Below, piece after piece: positions 23,337 to 32,574 of a DNA stretch of 64,000 bases (position 1 is its first letter; the number at the start of each line of letters is the position of its first letter). This DNA comes from Listeria ivanovii subsp. londoniensis (GTDB taxonomy: Bacteria > Bacillota > Bacilli > Lactobacillales > Listeriaceae). The notes beneath the pieces were generated by a model that worked only from the letters and a program-made list of their open reading frames with translations, was not told the DNA's origin and did not search any database. The stretch covers positions 320,001-384,000 of the forward strand of contig NZ_CP009576.1 of NCBI RefSeq assembly GCF_000763495.1. The letters are read 5' to 3'. The position numbers were made by a program, and so were the translations under genes.

Positions 23337-23459
23337 ATACTTAAAAATAAACTTGAAAGAAGTGAGTCGAATGACAATAGGAGAACTGGAGAATTTTAAC
23401 AGCTAGGAAGAGAAGTGGAGACTTTCATTTCTCTATTAAACAGAAAATGAGGAATAGAA

Positions 23460-24638
23460 ATGCTAACATTAAAAGGAAAATATAACGAAGCGAAAGTTTA
23501 TACAGATAATGTGGACGACAATACCATCGGGCAAATTATTACGTTGTGTAATCAACCGTTTGCGAAGGATAGTAAGATTCGGATTATGCCCGACACGCAC
23601 GGTGGTAAAGGTTGTGTGATTGGAACGACAATGACAATTCAAGATAAAATTGTACCGAATTTGGTTGGAGTGGACATCGGTTGTGGGTTGTATGTAGTGA
23701 AGCTAAAACCTGGCAAGTTAAAAATGGATTTTGATAAGCTGGATAAAGTTATTCGCGAACGGGTGCCATCTGGAAGCAAAACGCACGATAAGCCTGTGGA
23801 TCAATTTGATTTGGAAGGTGTAGTTGCGCCAATTCATCTCGGCTGGGCAGCTAGGAGTGTAGGAACGCTTGGTGGCGGGAACCATTTTATTGAGGTAAAT
23901 CAAGGTTCTGATGGTATTTACCTTGTAATCCACAGTGGAAGTCGGGTTCTGGGTAAAGAAATCGCGAAATATCACCAAGAAGTAGCTTATAAAAGATTAG
24001 ACATATTGCGTAAAGAATTGAAATTAGATGCAATTGCTGCGAAAAAACGCGGCAATTTAGAAATGGCCAACAACTTGAACGGTGAGCGCGAGCAAGTGAA
24101 ATTGGATTATGACTTATCTTATGTGACGGGCTCTGATTTAAACAATTATTTAAATGACATGGAAATTGCACAAAAATTTGCAGCGCGTAATCGTTACATC
24201 ATGGCAGAAACTATTTTAAAAGCGATGAAGTGGAATAAAGCAGTTGTTTCGGCGTTTGATTGTGTGCATAATTACATTGATATCGACAACCGCATGCTTA
24301 GAAAAGGTGCGACATCTGCTCAGCTTGGGGAACAAATTATCGTGCCGCTTAATATGCGCGATGGCAGCATTCTTGCAACTGGGAAAGGAAATGCAGATTG
24401 GAATTACTCGGCGCCACACGGGGCAGGCAGGATGCTAAGTCGCTCCAAAGCGAAAGCGCAAATCAGTTTAGAAAGCTATCAGGCAGCAATGAAAGACGTT
24501 TGGACTACTTCTGTTTCTAAAAAAACAATTGATGAAGCCCCAAAAGCCTATAAATCAGCTAAACAATTACTTGCTGATGTAGAAGATACGATGGAGATAC
24601 AAGAAATAATTAAACCGTTATACAATTTCAAAGCATGA
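23460..24638 (+). CDS. rtcB: RNA ligase RtcB family protein
   Basis: This 392-residue protein has the RtcB metal and guanylylation motifs: MPDTHGGKGCVIG near 43-55, GVDIGCG near 70-76, GGGNHFIEV near 138-146, and SAPHGAGR near 321-328, which carries the guanylated His region. RtcB joins 2',3'-cyclic phosphate or 3'-phosphate RNA ends to 5'-OH ends. The start ATG 23460 has a modest GAGG 7 bases upstream. No rtcA or archease gene is adjacent, so its role (RNA repair after toxin cleavage or stress) is inferred. Confidence 0.93.
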   Translation: MLTLKGKYNEAKVYTDNVDDNTIGQIITLCNQPFAKDSKIRIMPDTHGGKGCVIGTTMTIQDKIVPNLVGVDIGCGLYVVKLKPGKLKMDFDKLDKVIRERVPSGSKTHDKPVDQFDLEGVVAPIHLGWAARSVGTLGGGNHFIEVNQGSDGIYLVIHSGSRVLGKEIAKYHQEVAYKRLDILRKELKLDAIAAKKRGNLEMANNLNGEREQVKLDYDLSYVTGSDLNNYLNDMEIAQKFAARNRYIMAETILKAMKWNKAVVSAFDCVHNYIDIDNRMLRKGATSAQLGEQIIVPLNMRDGSILATGKGNADWNYSAPHGAGRMLSRSKAKAQISLESYQAAMKDVWTTSVSKKTIDEAPKAYKSAKQLLADVEDTMEIQEIIKPLYNFKA

Positions 24639-24644
24639 GCAAAA

Positions 24645-24684
24645 AGAAGCGGCAAATATTGTAATATTTGCCGCTTCTTCTTTT
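24645..24684 (+). terminator. rtcB terminator
   Basis: The near-perfect 16-base stem AGAAGCGGCAAATATT / AATATTTGCCGCTTCT is followed by CTTTT. Confidence 0.88.
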
Positions 24685-24715
24685 CATTGTTAGAGTAGCG
24701 TTATAAGGAAATAGG

Positions 24716-24744
24716 TTCTCACTTTTTCTGTAATCTGATATAAT
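24716..24744 (+). promoter_or_regulatory. Predicted promoter of the LacI-type regulator
   Basis: A perfect TATAAT at 24739-24744 with a weak -35 (TTCTCA). Confidence 0.5.
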
Positions 24745-24784
24745 AAATTAGTATAGATGAATTTGAAATTTTAGGGAGATAGAT

Positions 24785-25780
24785 ATGAATAAAGTGACGA
24801 AAATTGGAGATGTAGCAGAAAAAACGGGCTATTCTATAACTACTATTTCTCGAGCAATTAATGGTAATCCAAATGTTTCAGATAAAACGAAAAAGAAAAT
24901 TTTTGCTGCGATGAAAGAACTGAATTATTATCCTAATAATATTGCTCAACAATTTCGAGGGCAGGGGACTAAGATGATTGGTGTTGTGATTTCCTTTATA
25001 ACCAATCCTTTTTTTGCGTACCTTGTTGATGCGATTGAACGCTATCTATCTCACAGAGGGTATCAGGTTGTCATGTTGCAAACTTTAGAAAATCCTGCAA
25101 AAGAATTACAATTTATCGAGATGTTACAAAAGAAACAGCTAGATGGATTGATTATGGCTAACTTAGAAAATGATACAGAAGAAATTAAGTCGCTAGTTGA
25201 AAGTGGCAAAATCGTCCTTTGTAATCGTTATTTGGGAAATGAAAACTTAACGATTATTAACATTGATGAAACGAAAGCGGCTTATCAAGCAACGAACTAT
25301 TTAATAAAATGCGGTTATAAACGCCTTGCCTACTGTACTGGTGGCATTAAAAATAAAAATGATTACCGTTTTAAAGGATTCATGCAAGCTGTAACAGAAA
25401 ATGGACTTTCTTTTGATGAATCATTATATTTTGAGAAGTTGTTAACCATTAAAGATGGCGAAAAGCTTCTAGTTAATATTTTAGAAGAGAAATCTACCAT
25501 GCCAGACGCAATTTTTTCAAATGGTGATACGGTTGCTGCTGGGATATTATATGCTGCAAAAAAATACGGGATAGCAGTGCCAGAGGAGCTAGGAATCATA
25601 GGTTTTGATAATCAACCTATAGCGGAAGTTCTGAATCCGGCGTTGACAACTATTGAACAACCAATTAAAGAACTTGGTGAATATTCGGCGCAAGTTCTAT
25701 TGGCTAATTTACAAGGAACGAGTGTACCGGTAGCGCCTGACCTTGAAACAAAACTAATAATAAGAGAGACTACCAAGTAA
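24785..25780 (+). CDS. LacI/GalR-family transcriptional regulator of the sugar cluster
   Basis: This 331-residue repressor has an N-terminal helix-turn-helix (IGDVAEKTGYSITTISRAIN, about 7-26) and a periplasmic-binding-protein-like effector domain (about 60-330). It stands alone on its own promoter and is followed by a terminator that overlaps its last codons, then by the sugar operon on the same strand. A palindrome at 25867-25890 is its likely operator. The effector is unknown; by context it may be an isomalto-oligosaccharide, sucrose or a phosphorylated derivative. Confidence 0.92.
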   Translation: MNKVTKIGDVAEKTGYSITTISRAINGNPNVSDKTKKKIFAAMKELNYYPNNIAQQFRGQGTKMIGVVISFITNPFFAYLVDAIERYLSHRGYQVVMLQTLENPAKELQFIEMLQKKQLDGLIMANLENDTEEIKSLVESGKIVLCNRYLGNENLTIINIDETKAAYQATNYLIKCGYKRLAYCTGGIKNKNDYRFKGFMQAVTENGLSFDESLYFEKLLTIKDGEKLLVNILEEKSTMPDAIFSNGDTVAAGILYAAKKYGIAVPEELGIIGFDNQPIAEVLNPALTTIEQPIKELGEYSAQVLLANLQGTSVPVAPDLETKLIIRETTK

Positions 25781-25799
25781 ATTCTCTCTTATTATTTTT
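25756..25799 (+). terminator. Terminator overlapping the 3' end of the lacI-type gene
   Basis: AATAATAAGAGAGA (25756-25769, inside the coding region) pairs exactly with TCTCTCTTATTATT (25783-25796), followed by T's. Confidence 0.85.
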
Positions 25800-25809
25800 A
25801 TGAAAACGG

Positions 25810-25838
25810 TTGACATTTTATAAGATAATTGATATTAT
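25810..25838 (+). promoter_or_regulatory. Promoter of the msm-like operon
   Basis: TTGACA and TATTAT are spaced by 17 bases. The -35 lies inside TGAAAACGGTTGACATTTT, which resembles one copy of the downstream palindrome with a centre one base shorter. A second operator or cre site may therefore overlap the promoter. Confidence 0.85.
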
Positions 25839-25850
25839 TTTTACGATATA

Positions 25851-25864
25851 TGAAACCGCTTAAA
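25851..25864 (+). promoter_or_regulatory. Candidate CcpA cre site
   Basis: TGAAACCGCTTAAA matches 12 of 14 positions of TGWAARCGYTWNCW. It lies just past the predicted transcription start, suitable for glucose repression. Confidence 0.5.
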
Positions 25865-25866
25865 CT

Positions 25867-25890
25867 AAAATGACAACCGGTTGTCATTTT
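25867..25890 (+). promoter_or_regulatory. Palindromic operator, likely for the LacI-type regulator
   Basis: This is a perfect 24-base palindrome with half-site AAAATGACAACC and a central CG, the symmetry typical of LacI/GalR operators. It lies about 30 bases downstream of the -10 element and 28 bases before the binding-protein gene. Confidence 0.82.
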
Positions 25891-25917
25891 AAGTGAAGAT
25901 AAGGAGAATGTTCAAGT

Positions 25918-27144
25918 ATGAAGAAGTTACTTTTGTCCATCAGTATTATTGTCGGTTTAAGTTTGTTGGCTAGTTGTGGTGTAGAAAAGGAGTACAAGCC
26001 AGATATAAAAGTAAACGAGAAAAATGTTTCTTTAAAAGTTTGGGTGGATTTAAATCAGGGTGATTTTTATAGGAAAGTGGTAGATGATTTTAAAAAAGAA
26101 CATCCTGATAAAAATTATGATATTACGGTTATTGAATCTGAATCTGGACGAGCACAAGAATATGTTCAGAAAGATCCAGAAGCTGCGGCGGATGTATTTA
26201 TAACTCCGAATGACCGTCTAGGACAACTGGTAGAGTCTGGTGCAGTTTACCAATTAACAAAGTATACAGATGATATTAAGAAAAATAATACACCAACCTC
26301 CATTCAAGCTGCTGCATACCAAGATAAAATGTATGGTTTTCCTGTGACGGCGGAAGCGATGTTTATGTATTATGATAAGCGCGTTTTTTCAGAGGATGAT
26401 ATTAAAACTTTTTCTGGAATAACGTCTAAAGGGAAGCTCGGAATAAATCTTGCGGAAGCTGGCGCGGATTATCGTGAAACACCTTGGTTTATTGCAAATG
26501 GTACATATCTTTATGGTGAAAATGGCGAAGACCCTTATGGGACAACCTTTAACACTCCAGAAGGCGTCCAAGTACTGAACTGGATTGGTGAGCTGAAAAA
26601 TAATCCCAATGTTGTCGCTGTAAATGCAGATGAGATTAGTGCGCTTAGATCCGGTAAAATAAATGCCGTTTTTAGTGGGGTTTGGAATAAAGATGCGATA
26701 CGAGAGGTTTTAGGTGAAAATATGGGAGTGGCAGTATATCCGAAGGCCGATTTTGGAAGTGGTCAGGTAGATATGATGGCTTTCCAAGGAAGCGGGATAT
26801 ACTGTGTGAACGCATTTACTAAATCGCCATTAGATGCGATGGAACTGGCTGATTATATTACTAATGCGGATGTGCAGGAAAAAGCTTTTAAAGAACTGGG
26901 GAAAATCCCGAGCAATTTAGAGGCACGAAGTAGTTCTGCAATAGAAAAAGACGATGTGGCGAAAGCTGTTATTGATATGACATCTGGAAAGCACTCCGTT
27001 TTAATGCCGAAAATACCTGAAATGAACGTTTTTTGGCAACATATGAATCCGCTATTAGTAGATACTTATAAAGGCAAGATTAAGAAAGCGGATTATCCAG
27101 AAGCGCTCGATAAATTAGTCAAAGATATTACACCAGCGAAATAG
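25918..27144 (+). CDS. Sugar ABC transporter substrate-binding lipoprotein (MsmE/MalE type)
   Basis: This 408-residue extracellular solute-binding protein has a lipoprotein signal: charged start, hydrophobic segment and lipobox LASC with Cys at residue 20. The family-1 binding-protein fold follows, with features such as VWVDLNQGDFY and the C-terminal WQHMNPLL. It is the first gene of an operon with two permeases and two GH13 enzymes, so the substrate is probably an alpha-glucoside such as isomalto-oligosaccharide or sucrose. The RBS is AAGGAG. No ATPase gene lies in the operon. Confidence 0.92.
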   Translation: MKKLLLSISIIVGLSLLASCGVEKEYKPDIKVNEKNVSLKVWVDLNQGDFYRKVVDDFKKEHPDKNYDITVIESESGRAQEYVQKDPEAAADVFITPNDRLGQLVESGAVYQLTKYTDDIKKNNTPTSIQAAAYQDKMYGFPVTAEAMFMYYDKRVFSEDDIKTFSGITSKGKLGINLAEAGADYRETPWFIANGTYLYGENGEDPYGTTFNTPEGVQVLNWIGELKNNPNVVAVNADEISALRSGKINAVFSGVWNKDAIREVLGENMGVAVYPKADFGSGQVDMMAFQGSGIYCVNAFTKSPLDAMELADYITNADVQEKAFKELGKIPSNLEARSSSAIEKDDVAKAVIDMTSGKHSVLMPKIPEMNVFWQHMNPLLVDTYKGKIKKADYPEALDKLVKDITPAK

Positions 27145-27161
27145 GAAAGTAGGTTAAGTAT

Positions 27162-28499
27162 ATGATGGTTAAGAAGAATTATTTTAATATTTTTAAGAAT
27201 GGTTCTGTTTCTACGAGATTATCTTATGTAATTATGGGGGCTGGTAATTTGGCTCATAAGCAAATTGCGAAGGGGCTTCTATTTCTTTTTAGTGAACTCG
27301 CTTTCTTGTTTTTCCTTGTGTTTTATGGCATTACCTTAATTCAAGGTATGGCGACATTAGGGACAGTTAACCAATCGTGGAATTTTGATAAGAGTTTAGG
27401 TATTATGGTTCGAACACCGGGCGACAATTCCATGCTGATGCTAATATATGGGATTATGACAGTTGTTATTTGTGTACTATTTATCTTCTTGTACCTTGCT
27501 AATATTAGAAGCGCTAGCCAGGTGGAGGGCTTCCAGCGGGAAAATAAAAAAATCCCAACATTTAAAGAAGATTTAAAGAGTTTGCTAGACAATAAATTTC
27601 ATGTAACTTTACTGACAATCCCTATGATTGGGGTTGTGGTTTTTACGATAATGCCACTTGTTTATATGATTTCTTTAGCTTTTACAAATTATGATCATGA
27701 ACATTTACCGCCAAGAAATTTATTTGGATGGGTAGGATTTGTTAACTTTAAAAATGTGCTAAATGGTGATATTTCCAGTACATTCTTTCCAGTGCTTGGA
27801 TGGACGCTTATTTGGGCGCTTTTAGCTACTGCTACTTGTTTCTTTTTTGGCGTATTGCTTGCACTTCTTATTAATCATAAGGGTGTTAAATTCAAAAAGT
27901 TTTGGCGAACTATCTTTGTTATAACTATGGCGGTACCTCCGTTTGTGTCACTTCTCATAATGCAGAACTTGTTGCATGCAGCAGGACCACTTAATACGAT
28001 GTTACTTAATTGGGGTGTTATAGCGGAGCCGATACCATTTTTGACAGACGCTTTGCTGGCAAAGATATCCGTCATATTTGTTAATATGTGGATTGGGATT
28101 CCGGTAACTATGCTAATCGCCACAGGGATTTTAATGAATCTACCGAAAGATCAATTGGAAGCGGCGCGAATGGATGGAGGTAACAGTTTTCATTTATTTA
28201 GATACATAACTTTCCCTCAAATCTTAACGGTCATGTTGCCAAGTCTGATTCAACAATTTATTGGGAATATAAATAACTTTAATGTGATCTATCTCTTGAC
28301 TGGTGGAGGACCTTCGAATAGTAACTTCTATGGTGCTGGGGATACGGATTTGCTCGTGACATGGCTTTATAAATTAACAGTAGAAGCTGCGGATTATAAT
28401 TTAGCTTCGGTTATTGGGATTGTGACATTCATTCTTAGCGCGGCATTCTCGTTATTTGCCTACACACGTACAAATTCTTATAAAGAAGGGAGCAACTGA
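27162..28499 (+). CDS. Sugar ABC transporter permease (MalF/MsmF type)
   Basis: This 445-residue permease has two extra N-terminal membrane helices (about 40-60 and 85-115), as in MalF. The BPD_transp_1 core (about 155-430) carries the ATPase-docking EAA loop EAARMDGGNSFHLFRYITFP near 330-350. ATG codons at 27162 and 27165 are both possible. It pairs with the next gene to form the heterodimeric channel. Confidence 0.92.
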   Translation: MMVKKNYFNIFKNGSVSTRLSYVIMGAGNLAHKQIAKGLLFLFSELAFLFFLVFYGITLIQGMATLGTVNQSWNFDKSLGIMVRTPGDNSMLMLIYGIMTVVICVLFIFLYLANIRSASQVEGFQRENKKIPTFKEDLKSLLDNKFHVTLLTIPMIGVVVFTIMPLVYMISLAFTNYDHEHLPPRNLFGWVGFVNFKNVLNGDISSTFFPVLGWTLIWALLATATCFFFGVLLALLINHKGVKFKKFWRTIFVITMAVPPFVSLLIMQNLLHAAGPLNTMLLNWGVIAEPIPFLTDALLAKISVIFVNMWIGIPVTMLIATGILMNLPKDQLEAARMDGGNSFHLFRYITFPQILTVMLPSLIQQFIGNINNFNVIYLLTGGGPSNSNFYGAGDTDLLVTWLYKLTVEAADYNLASVIGIVTFILSAAFSLFAYTRTNSYKEGSN

Positions 28500-28500
28500 A

Positions 28501-29331
28501 ATGAAAAGAGCTACAGTATGGCCTAACCTATTGTTGATAGTGCTCGGGTGTATCTGGATATTCCCGATTATCTGGATTGTTTTGACAGCTTTTAGAGCGG
28601 AAAGTGGACAATTTGTTTCGTATATCTTTCCGAAAGAATATACGCTAGATCATTTTGCGTACCTATTTGAAAATCATGAAAATTTTCCTTTTATGTTATG
28701 GGTTAAAAATACAATGATTGTTGCGGTGTGTTCCTGTTTATTAAGCACTTTTATAACTGTTTCGATGGCCTATGTGTTATCTAGACTTCGCTTTAGATTT
28801 AAAAAGACGATGTTAAAAACAGCGCTAGTTTTAAACATGTTTCCTGCTTTTATGAGTATGATAGCAGTTTACTATATTTTAAAAGCATTTGGATTAACGC
28901 AATCTCTAACGGCGCTTGTGTTAATTTATTCATCTACAGCTGCATTAACTTTTTACATTGCAAAAGGATTTTTTGATACAATACCAAAATCTTTAGACGA
29001 ATCGGCAATGATGGACGGAGCGACGAAGTTAAGTATCTTTACAAAAATAACTTTACCAATGTCTAAGCCAATTATTGTATACACAGCTTTAATGGCATTT
29101 ATGTTGCCTTGGATGGATTTTATTTTTGCTAAAGTGATTATGGGAGACAATGTGCCTAAATATACAGTGTCGATAGGTTTATATTCCATGTTGAATCAAA
29201 CAACGGCAAATACAATGTATACAACGTTTGCGGCTGGCTGTATATTGATTGCGGTACCAATTACAATACTGTTTATTTATTTGCAAAAATATTATGTTGA
29301 AGGCATTACAAGTGGTGCTGTTAAAGGATAG
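28501..29331 (+). CDS. Sugar ABC transporter permease (MalG/MsmG type)
   Basis: This 276-residue partner permease has six predicted membrane helices and the EAA loop DESAMMDGATKLSIFTKITLP near 176-196. I start at ATG 28501 because AAGGGAG precedes it by 7 bases; the longer frame from 28456 overlaps the upstream permease and has no RBS. It is separated by one base from the upstream gene and by 14 bases from the glycosidase. Confidence 0.93.
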   Translation: MKRATVWPNLLLIVLGCIWIFPIIWIVLTAFRAESGQFVSYIFPKEYTLDHFAYLFENHENFPFMLWVKNTMIVAVCSCLLSTFITVSMAYVLSRLRFRFKKTMLKTALVLNMFPAFMSMIAVYYILKAFGLTQSLTALVLIYSSTAALTFYIAKGFFDTIPKSLDESAMMDGATKLSIFTKITLPMSKPIIVYTALMAFMLPWMDFIFAKVIMGDNVPKYTVSIGLYSMLNQTTANTMYTTFAAGCILIAVPITILFIYLQKYYVEGITSGAVKG

Positions 29332-29345
29332 GAGATAGATTAATA

Positions 29346-31043
29346 GTGGAAATAACAGAAACGAAAGAATGGTGGAAAGAATCGGTAGTGTACCAAATCT
29401 ATCCGCGTAGTTTTCAAGATTCAAATGGGGATGGTATTGGAGATATTAGAGGAATTATAGAACGACTTCCTTATTTGAAAGATTTAGGTATTAATGTGAT
29501 TTGGCTTTGTCCTGTCTATAAATCACCTATGGATGATGGTGGTTATGACATTTCTGATTACTATGAGATTGATCCAATGTTTGGAACGATGAGCGATATG
29601 GATGAATTAATTGAGAAGGCAGAAAAATTAGGAATAAAAATATTGATGGATTTGGTTGTAAACCATACATCTGATGAACATGAATGGTTTGAAAAAGCAA
29701 TAGCTGACCCAAAAAGTAAGTATCGAGATTATTATATTTTCCGAGAGGGTGTAAATGGAAACCCGCCTAATAATTGGCGTTCTTATTTTGGAGGATCTGC
29801 GTGGGAAGCCGTACCAGGTGAGGAAAACATGTTTTACCTACATGCTTTTTCTAAAAAACAGCCAGATTTAAACTGGGAAAACATTGTAGTGCGTAATGAA
29901 TGTATCCAAATGATTAACTGGTGGCTTGAAAAAGGTTTAGGTGGCTTTAGAATTGATGCCATTTTAAATTTGAAGAAAAGAATTGAGTACGGTACTTTCC
30001 CAGCGGACGGGGAAGATGGCTTGGTTTTCATCGGTCATTGGATTTTAAATCAGCCGGGAATTGAAGAGTGGCTCAAGGAGATTGACGAACGGACATTTAA
30101 AAAACATAATGCATTTACTGTGGCTGAGGCGGATGTGCCTGAAGAAAGACTTTCTGAATTTATAGGTGAAAATGGTCATTTCCGTATGGTGTTTGATTTT
30201 AGCTATACAGATATTGATACTCCTGAAACAGGCGAATGGTTCAAGAATTCAGAATGGACAGTAAAAGAATTAAAAGAGAAAATAATTACCAATGAACTGG
30301 TGACACAGCGAAATGGCTGGGGGGCAAAATACTTAGAAAATCATGATCAACCGCGTTCGATAAATAAGTATTTACCTCAAGAATACCAAGATGATCGTAG
30401 CAAAAAAATGCTAGGCACGTTATTTATGATGTTGCACGGTACGCCGTTCATTTATCAAGGACAAGAGATTGGCATGAGTAATACTCGGATGGAAAGTATA
30501 GATGATTATAACGATATCGCGACGCACGATCAATACCATCGCGCAATTCTCTCTGGAATAAGTCCGGAAGAAGCGCTTGAAGGAATGTATCGGCGTAGTA
30601 GGGATAATTCAAGAACACCGATGCAATGGAATAATCAAAAGAACGCTGGTTTTTCCGACTCAGATGAAATTTGGTTGAAAGCAAACCCTAATTACCTTGA
30701 TATTAACGTAGAGCAGGAACAAATCGATGATAATTCCGTATTGAATTTTTATAAGAAATTAATCCATTTAAGAAGTGATTCTAGTAAATATAAAGAAGTG
30801 GCTGTTTATGGAGAATTACTGCCAGTAGAATCAAGTGATGAAGTTATTGCTTACAAACGTAAAACAGATGACGCTGAGCTCTTAATCATCGTGAATTTTT
30901 CTGATTCTGAAAATCAATTATGCATTGAAGGTACTTATGAACAGGTACTTGCTAATGTAGCGTTGCCAGAAATGGTAGAAAATGTCCTTGAAATACCTGC
31001 ATATACAGGTGCCGTCTTCTCAAGGGTTTTGGAGGTAGACTGA
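29346..31043 (+). CDS. GH13 glucan 1,6-alpha-glucosidase (DexB-like) / oligo-1,6-glucosidase
   Basis: This 565-residue cytoplasmic GH13 enzyme has conserved regions DLVVNHTSDEHEWF near 99-112, GGFRIDAI near 199-206 with the nucleophile Asp, VAEAD near 258-262 with the acid Glu, and ENHDQPR near 333-339. GFRIDAI rather than GFRMDVI is what I associate with DexB-type enzymes acting on isomalto-oligosaccharides. Translation starts at GTG 29346 with GGAG upstream. It is coupled to the next gene (TGA directly followed by TTG). Substrate preference is inferred. Confidence 0.88.
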   Translation: MEITETKEWWKESVVYQIYPRSFQDSNGDGIGDIRGIIERLPYLKDLGINVIWLCPVYKSPMDDGGYDISDYYEIDPMFGTMSDMDELIEKAEKLGIKILMDLVVNHTSDEHEWFEKAIADPKSKYRDYYIFREGVNGNPPNNWRSYFGGSAWEAVPGEENMFYLHAFSKKQPDLNWENIVVRNECIQMINWWLEKGLGGFRIDAILNLKKRIEYGTFPADGEDGLVFIGHWILNQPGIEEWLKEIDERTFKKHNAFTVAEADVPEERLSEFIGENGHFRMVFDFSYTDIDTPETGEWFKNSEWTVKELKEKIITNELVTQRNGWGAKYLENHDQPRSINKYLPQEYQDDRSKKMLGTLFMMLHGTPFIYQGQEIGMSNTRMESIDDYNDIATHDQYHRAILSGISPEEALEGMYRRSRDNSRTPMQWNNQKNAGFSDSDEIWLKANPNYLDINVEQEQIDDNSVLNFYKKLIHLRSDSSKYKEVAVYGELLPVESSDEVIAYKRKTDDAELLIIVNFSDSENQLCIEGTYEQVLANVALPEMVENVLEIPAYTGAVFSRVLEVD

Positions 31044-32486
31044 TTGCAAATTAAAAATAAAGCTATGTTAATTACTTATTCTGATAGTTTAGGGAAAAAT
31101 ATGGAAGAATTATCCAAGGTGATGGAAACTTATTTTGAAGATGCGGTTGGCGGGATTCACTTATTGCCGTTCTTTCCATCCACTGGAGATCGAGGGTTTG
31201 CGCCAAGTGATTACACAACAGTAGATAGCGACCTAGGTTCTTGGGAAATAATCGAGAAATTAGGCGAAAAGTATTATTTAATGTTTGATTTTATGATTAA
31301 TCACATTTCTCGCGAATCACTCTTCTTTCAAGATTTAAAAAAAGAGCATTTAAACTCAAAGTATAAAGATATGTTTATTCGTATCAATGATTTCTTTCCT
31401 CCGGGTAGACCAAATGAAAAAGACTTAGATTTAATTTATAAGAGAAAAGATAAGGCGCCTTTTCAAGAAGTTGAATTTGCTGATGGGGAAACGGAATTAG
31501 TTTGGAATACTTTTGGGGAAGAACAAATTGATTTAGATGTCACAGCCGAAGTTACAAAAGAATTTATTCGTCAAACGATAAAAAATATGGCTGCACATGG
31601 TTGTTCTATTTTGCGTCTCGACGCCTTTGCTTATGCAATTAAAAAATTAGATACAAATGATTTTTTTGTAGAACCAGAAATTTGGGATTTACTGGATGAA
31701 GTGAAAGCGGAAGCGGCCAAATATGATATGGAATTATTACCAGAAATTCATGAACATTATTCCATCCAAATGAAAATCGCGAACCATGATTATTATATCT
31801 ATGATTTTGCGTTACCCATGGTGATGCTTTACTCATTATATAGTGGGCGAGTGGAACGTTTAGCTAAATGGTTAGAAATGAGTCCGATGAAGCAATATAC
31901 TACATTAGATACGCATGACGGCATTGGGGTTGTGGATGCGCGCGATTTATTAACAGATGAGGAACTCGATTATACCTCAGCGGAATTATACAAAATAGGA
32001 GCTAATGTTAAAAAGATATATTCCTCTGAAAAATATAATAATCTGGATATTTATCAAATTAACAGTACCTATTATAGTGCTTTGGGTGACGATGACAAAA
32101 GTTACTTGTTGGCGAGAGTAATTCAATGTTTTGCGCCGGGGATTCCGCAAATTTATTATGTTGGTTTACTTGCTGGCAAAAATGATATTGACCTTTTAGA
32201 AGAAACAAAAGAAGGGCGTAATATTAATCGTCATTACTACACAATAGATGAAATTGAAAATGAAGTAAAAAGACCAGTTGTTAAAGCGTTGTGCAATTTA
32301 CTGAGATTTAGAAATACTTCTGAAGCATTTGATTTGGAAGGAAGTATAGAAATTGAGACACCTAGCTCAAATGAAATAGTTATTATTCGCAAAAACAAAA
32401 CAAATAAAATTGCAGCGACATTAAAAGCGAATTTAAGTACTAAAACTTTCCAAATCAACGAAAATGAAAGAAATATTTTAATTTAA
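31044..32486 (+). CDS. gtfA: Sucrose phosphorylase (GtfA-like, GH13_18)
   Basis: This 480-residue GH13 phosphorylase has motifs RLDAFAYA near 191-198 (nucleophile Asp), LLPEIHEHY near 231-239 (acid/base Glu) and DTHDGIG near 289-295. The enzyme turns sucrose plus phosphate into glucose 1-phosphate and fructose. The sequence after the nucleophile ([17 protein letters not shown]) resembles the streptococcal msm-operon GtfA as I recall it. Translation starts at TTG 31044 after GGAGG with 8-base spacing. Sucrose 6-phosphate phosphorylase is the main alternative. Confidence 0.87.
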   Translation: MQIKNKAMLITYSDSLGKNMEELSKVMETYFEDAVGGIHLLPFFPSTGDRGFAPSDYTTVDSDLGSWEIIEKLGEKYYLMFDFMINHISRESLFFQDLKKEHLNSKYKDMFIRINDFFPPGRPNEKDLDLIYKRKDKAPFQEVEFADGETELVWNTFGEEQIDLDVTAEVTKEFIRQTIKNMAAHGCSILRLDAFAYAIKKLDTNDFFVEPEIWDLLDEVKAEAAKYDMELLPEIHEHYSIQMKIANHDYYIYDFALPMVMLYSLYSGRVERLAKWLEMSPMKQYTTLDTHDGIGVVDARDLLTDEELDYTSAELYKIGANVKKIYSSEKYNNLDIYQINSTYYSALGDDDKSYLLARVIQCFAPGIPQIYYVGLLAGKNDIDLLEETKEGRNINRHYYTIDEIENEVKRPVVKALCNLLRFRNTSEAFDLEGSIEIETPSSNEIVIIRKNKTNKIAATLKANLSTKTFQINENERNILI

Positions 32487-32493
32487 CATTTTA

Positions 32494-32530
32494 TAAACAC
32501 GAATGAGCCTCTACATTCGTGTTTATTTCT
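32494..32530 (+). terminator. Terminator of the msm-like operon
   Basis: TAAACACGAATG / CATTCGTGTTTA stem with a T-rich tail, 8 bases after the last stop codon. It isolates the cluster from rpoBC. Confidence 0.85.
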
Positions 32531-32538
32531 ATTTTCTA

Positions 32539-32567
32539 TTGACATTGGCTAATAGTTATTGTATTAT
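32539..32567 (+). promoter_or_regulatory. Main rpoB promoter
   Basis: A consensus TTGACA and TATTAT are spaced by 17 bases. A second TATAAT lies at 32569-32574. The start site would be about 465 bases upstream of rpoB. Confidence 0.85.
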
Positions 32568-32574
32568 TATATAA

